Assembly (NCBI RefSeq): GCF_051967575.1
Contig: NZ_JBQCJW010000013.1
Span: 1 to 64,000, forward strand
Reading direction: 5' to 3'
Source of the DNA: Solibacillus silvestris_B
GTDB taxonomy: Bacteria; Bacillota; Bacilli; Bacillales_A; Planococcaceae
Length of the DNA stretch: 64,000 nt
The notes beneath the pieces are model-generated. The model was not told the DNA's origin, did not search any database, and was given only the letters and a program-made list of their open reading frames with translations. How positions within the stretch are numbered: the stretch's first letter is position 1; each line of letters opens with the position of its first letter. This document shows positions 61,401-64,000 of this stretch, piece after piece. The position numbers were made by a program, and so were the translations under genes.

Positions 61401-62576
61401 TTGAAAAAGATTATTACTGTAGGCACGCTCTTTTTTCTGTTCTTCGTTTCAAATGCTGAAGCGATGAATGCCGAGGCAAAAGATGTACTGTACAAAGCTT
61501 ATCCAGTTCAAGTGATGGCAAAAAAAGAAACAGCAATAGTAGATGAACAAAGCAATATTATCAAAAAGGTGGCACAGAAGGAAAAGCTAACATTGCAAAA
61601 TATAAAGGGCAATAAAGGTATCGTCCGTCATTCATCAAAACAAGCTTTTATTACTTTGACGGATTTTCATTTTGTGCAGCTGGTGGACGGGTCAAACGTG
61701 TTAACATATGATGAAGTTGCATATAAGCTGCAGCTGCTTTCGCTTATGTATCCTTCACTAACAAAACTGCAGCAAATCGGTCAGTCCGTTGAAGGACGTT
61801 CATTGTATGCGCTCAAAATTGGAGCAGGGAAAAAAGAAATATTATTCGATGCAGCCTTTCATGGGCGCGAACATATGACGACAAATGTGTTGATGGAAAT
61901 GGTCGAAACGTATTTAAAAGCATATGTTAATGGCACAAAAATTGAGCAATATGATGTGAAAAGAATATTGGATGAAGTAAGTATTGTGTTTGTGCCGATG
62001 GTCAACCCGGATGGCGTGACGCTTTCCCAAGGAGGGAAGGTCGAAACACCAATTGCAAAACTTACAGCAATGAATAACAGCACAAATTTTGATCGGTGGA
62101 AAGCGAATATAAATGGCGTCGATTTAAATCGGCAATTTAATGTGAATTGGCATTTAATCAAGACAACAAAGCCCTCTTTTAAAGCTTACAAAGGGACGGC
62201 CCCATATACAGAGCCCGAAGCAGTCGCGATGAAGCAATTCATAGACCGAGGCAATCATTTGGCGTATGTGTCGTACCATTCTTCCGGTCAGATTATTTAT
62301 TGGAGCCGGGCGAAGACACAATTTGAACGCTCGAAAAAGCTGGTGAAAGGCGTTTCCTCGATTACTGGCTATAAAATGATGCCGGTGACAGCGAAAAATG
62401 AACCGATCGCAGCATCTGAAGATTACTTTACAAAGGTGAAGGACCGGCCGGCGATGACAGTTGAGATTGCCCCATTTGCCGGTGAGGGATCTGTTCCTTC
62501 AAGTCGTTGGAACGATGTGTGGAAGCGTAATAAAACCGTCGCGCTATATGTAGCGAACGAGGCGAAAAAATGGTAA
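61401..62576 (+). CDS. Exported M14-family zinc carboxypeptidase
   Basis: A 391-residue exported peptidase. A signal peptide (about 1-21, FFLFFVSNAEA) is followed by an SH3-like segment (about 32-90) and then the M14 catalytic domain (about 100-391). Zinc ligands are His and Glu in AAFHGREHMT and His in VSYHSSG. The substrate-binding Arg is in GVDLNRQFN, and the catalytic Glu is in MTVEIAP. It is likely to trim peptidoglycan peptides or external peptides, similar to gamma-D-glutamyl-diamino-acid or Zn-carboxypeptidases. TTG 61401 is the start, with GGGGGAG 5 bases upstream. Confidence 0.9.
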   Translation: MKKIITVGTLFFLFFVSNAEAMNAEAKDVLYKAYPVQVMAKKETAIVDEQSNIIKKVAQKEKLTLQNIKGNKGIVRHSSKQAFITLTDFHFVQLVDGSNVLTYDEVAYKLQLLSLMYPSLTKLQQIGQSVEGRSLYALKIGAGKKEILFDAAFHGREHMTTNVLMEMVETYLKAYVNGTKIEQYDVKRILDEVSIVFVPMVNPDGVTLSQGGKVETPIAKLTAMNNSTNFDRWKANINGVDLNRQFNVNWHLIKTTKPSFKAYKGTAPYTEPEAVAMKQFIDRGNHLAYVSYHSSGQIIYWSRAKTQFERSKKLVKGVSSITGYKMMPVTAKNEPIAASEDYFTKVKDRPAMTVEIAPFAGEGSVPSSRWNDVWKRNKTVALYVANEAKKW

Positions 62577-62677
62577 GCATGAAAGCATTCACTTAATAAA
62601 TTAGTTAACAGCTTTCCCTAATTGAAAATGCATTGGTTCGGGGATGGCTACAATGAATTGCCGTGTTGCATATCGAA

Positions 62678-62712
62678 AAGAGGTGTCCCAAATGATTTTT
62701 GGAACACCTCTT
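62678..62712. terminator. Terminator of the MFS gene
   Basis: AAGAGGTGT (62678-62686) and ACACCTCTT (62704-62712) with an inner CCAAA/TTTGG pairing, between convergent genes. Confidence 0.7.
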
Positions 62713-62718
62713 CTTTCG

Positions 62719-64000
62719 TCAATGCGCTTTTTTAGGGACAAAAAGTACGATAATAAAGGCAATGACCGCGACTATAAACATATAAAAATACGTGGCGCTT
62801 GCAGCATTAGCATAGCTTTCATTTACCTGAATCGATAAATCTGTTGATTGTAATGCATATATAGTGACGATAACAGCTGTACCAATCGCTCCTGCCAGTT
62901 GACGAACAGTGTTATTAATTGCTGAGCCGTGTGAGGCCAACTCTTTCGGTATCGCATTCAATGCTGCTGTATTCAGCGGCATTGTAATAAATGCCAAACC
63001 AATACGCAAAATTATTGTCCGTACAAGTATATACATATATGAAGTGGAAGAGGACAGGTCCATGACGAGCCACATGGAAACCGCAATTAAACTTAAACCG
63101 ATGATAAACAGCGGTTTTGCGCCGTATTTATCAAACAGCTTTCCTGTGACAGGAGATAATAAAGCATTAATAATAGCACCCGGAAGCAGCAATAGCCCAG
63201 CATCCAAAGCAGTGAAACCGCGTCCATCCTGTAAATACATCGGAAGCAAAATCAAATCCGCATACATTAAAATAGTAATCGCAACATTGACGATCGTCGT
63301 CATGGAATACATTTTATTACGGAACACCGATAAATTTAATAACGGATCTTTTGATGAAATTTGGCGTTGGCAAAACAAAATGATAATGACAAGCCCTAAG
63401 CCGATCGTTGTCAAAATGACCACATCATTCCAGCCCCTGTTACCTGCACTGCTAAAGCCAAACAACAAAAAGCCGAAACCAACCGTTGAATAAATCAAGC
63501 TTATCGCATCAATCTTCGTTTTAGTCCCTTCATTTACATTCATTAAATATTTATAAGCAAAGCCAATAATAATTACAACAAATGGAATTAAACTGATAAA
63601 TAGCCAACGCCATGACAGGTAATCAATAATAAAGCCGGCTATTGTCGGGGCGATGGCAGGAGCAAATATAATTGCGAATCCGACTTTTCCCATAATAGCA
63701 CCCCGTTTTTCCTCAGGGAATAGATGGACAATTACGGTCATCATTAGCGGCAAAATAATGCCTGCTCCGACAGCCTGAATCATGCGTCCTGTTAAAAGCA
63801 TACCAAAATTTACTGCACAAGCCGCGACTATGGAACCGATCAATAAAAATAACATCGCACTTATAAATAATTGGCGTGTTGAAAAGCGCTTTATTAAAAA
63901 AGCGGTAATTGGAACTAAAATCCCATTCACAAGCATAAATCCTGTTGCCAACCATTGAATTGTAGTTGGGGTAACAGCAAAAGTAACCATTAAATCACTT
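62719..64000 (-). CDS. MFS transporter, DHA2 family (N-terminus outside window)
   Basis: At least 426 residues of a 14-TM-type MFS exporter; the frame stays open to the window edge at 64000, so the start and TM1 are missing. The visible part begins with MVTFAVTPTTIQWLATGFML, normally residues 40-60 of DHA2 proteins. FGMLLTGRMIQAVGAGIILP and GKVGFAIIFAPAIAPTIAGF (antiporter motif C) support a drug or lipophilic-compound exporter. It differs from the MFS at 8182, so the two are not duplicates. Confidence 0.87.
   Translation of the reverse strand, partial: SDLMVTFAVTPTTIQWLATGFMLVNGILVPITAFLIKRFSTRQLFISAMLFLLIGSIVAACAVNFGMLLTGRMIQAVGAGIILPLMMTVIVHLFPEEKRGAIMGKVGFAIIFAPAIAPTIAGFIIDYLSWRWLFISLIPFVVIIIGFAYKYLMNVNEGTKTKIDAISLIYSTVGFGFLLFGFSSAGNRGWNDVVILTTIGLGLVIIILFCQRQISSKDPLLNLSVFRNKMYSMTTIVNVAITILMYADLILLPMYLQDGRGFTALDAGLLLLPGAIINALLSPVTGKLFDKYGAKPLFIIGLSLIAVSMWLVMDLSSSTSYMYILVRTIILRIGLAFITMPLNTAALNAIPKELASHGSAINNTVRQLAGAIGTAVIVTIYALQSTDLSIQVNESYANAASATYFYMFIVAVIAFIIVLFVPKKAH

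Noticed and set aside
62644..62838. A 64-codon plus-strand open frame
   Set aside because: It overlaps the terminator and the antisense strand of the MFS gene and has no ribosome site.
1..64000. CRISPR arrays, prophage, toxin-antitoxin pairs, rRNA or tRNA genes
   Set aside because: Looked for on both strands; no regular spacer array, phage structural genes, recognisable toxin-antitoxin pair or RNA gene was seen.

Overview
The window looks like chromosomal DNA of a low-GC, Gram-positive, spore-former-type bacterium (Bacillota, Bacillales), most likely Planococcaceae near Solibacillus or Lysinibacillus. The placement is an inference. It rests on AT-rich sequence, strong AGGAGG-type ribosome sites, a tRNA-sensing T-box, NsrR, PurR and CcpC-type regulation, an SLH-anchored surface enzyme, meso-diaminopimelate dehydrogenase, and homologues of Bacillus genes (yfkAB, yhgE, swrC/yerP, yaaN/telA). 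No rRNA, tRNA, phage or CRISPR was found.

Layout. 1-2.2 kb is a decayed accessory stretch: an IS630-type transposase remnant, an intact SGNH hydrolase and a broken short-chain dehydrogenase. 2.2-5.1 kb holds flavohaemoprotein hmp, divergent from its NO sensor nsrR, then an SDR gene. 5.2-8.1 kb is argG-argH. 8.1-11.3 kb holds a 14-TM MFS pump and a TelA-family protein, followed by about 1 kb of gene-poor DNA with four similar palindromes. 12.2-18.2 kb holds an esterase, small membrane and unknown proteins, a DMT transporter, and an M20 peptidase / acetamidase / sirtuin run. 18.2-22.5 kb holds a methyltransferase, guaC behind a PurR-type operator, and leuA behind a leucine T-box followed by two long hairpins. 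22.5-28 kb holds an LLM oxidoreductase, a DUF218 protein, a TDT transporter, tag, and sulP-usp.

28.2-37.3 kb is the most unusual stretch. It carries a dynamin-like GTPase, YfkAB radical SAM protein, a cytoplasmic beta-helix protein built from a 45-46-residue double-coil repeat, a divergent RavA/ViaA-like pair (MoxR ATPase plus VWA protein), and a DUF2785 protein. 37.5-46.1 kb holds aconitase with a CcpC-type operator, an SLH 5'-nucleotidase, YhgE and a small two-gene unit. 46.3-50.2 kb holds ddh, an IS1182 remnant, a membrane-tethered L7/L12-like protein and yhdT-panF. 50.2-54.9 kb holds ribA-ribD coupled to a flavin monooxygenase and a nucleotidase, with no FMN riboswitch, then an orphan helical protein and a GIY-YIG protein. 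55.2-64 kb holds a DMT transporter, an alpha/beta hydrolase, a TetR/RND pair with overlapping divergent promoters, an exported M14 carboxypeptidase and a truncated MFS gene at the window edge.

Most of the window is housekeeping and transport. The main candidate for new biology is the beta-helix / MoxR-VWA neighbourhood. Secondary candidates are the coupled ribA-ribD-monooxygenase unit, the structured nsrR leader and the hairpin insertion upstream of leuA.
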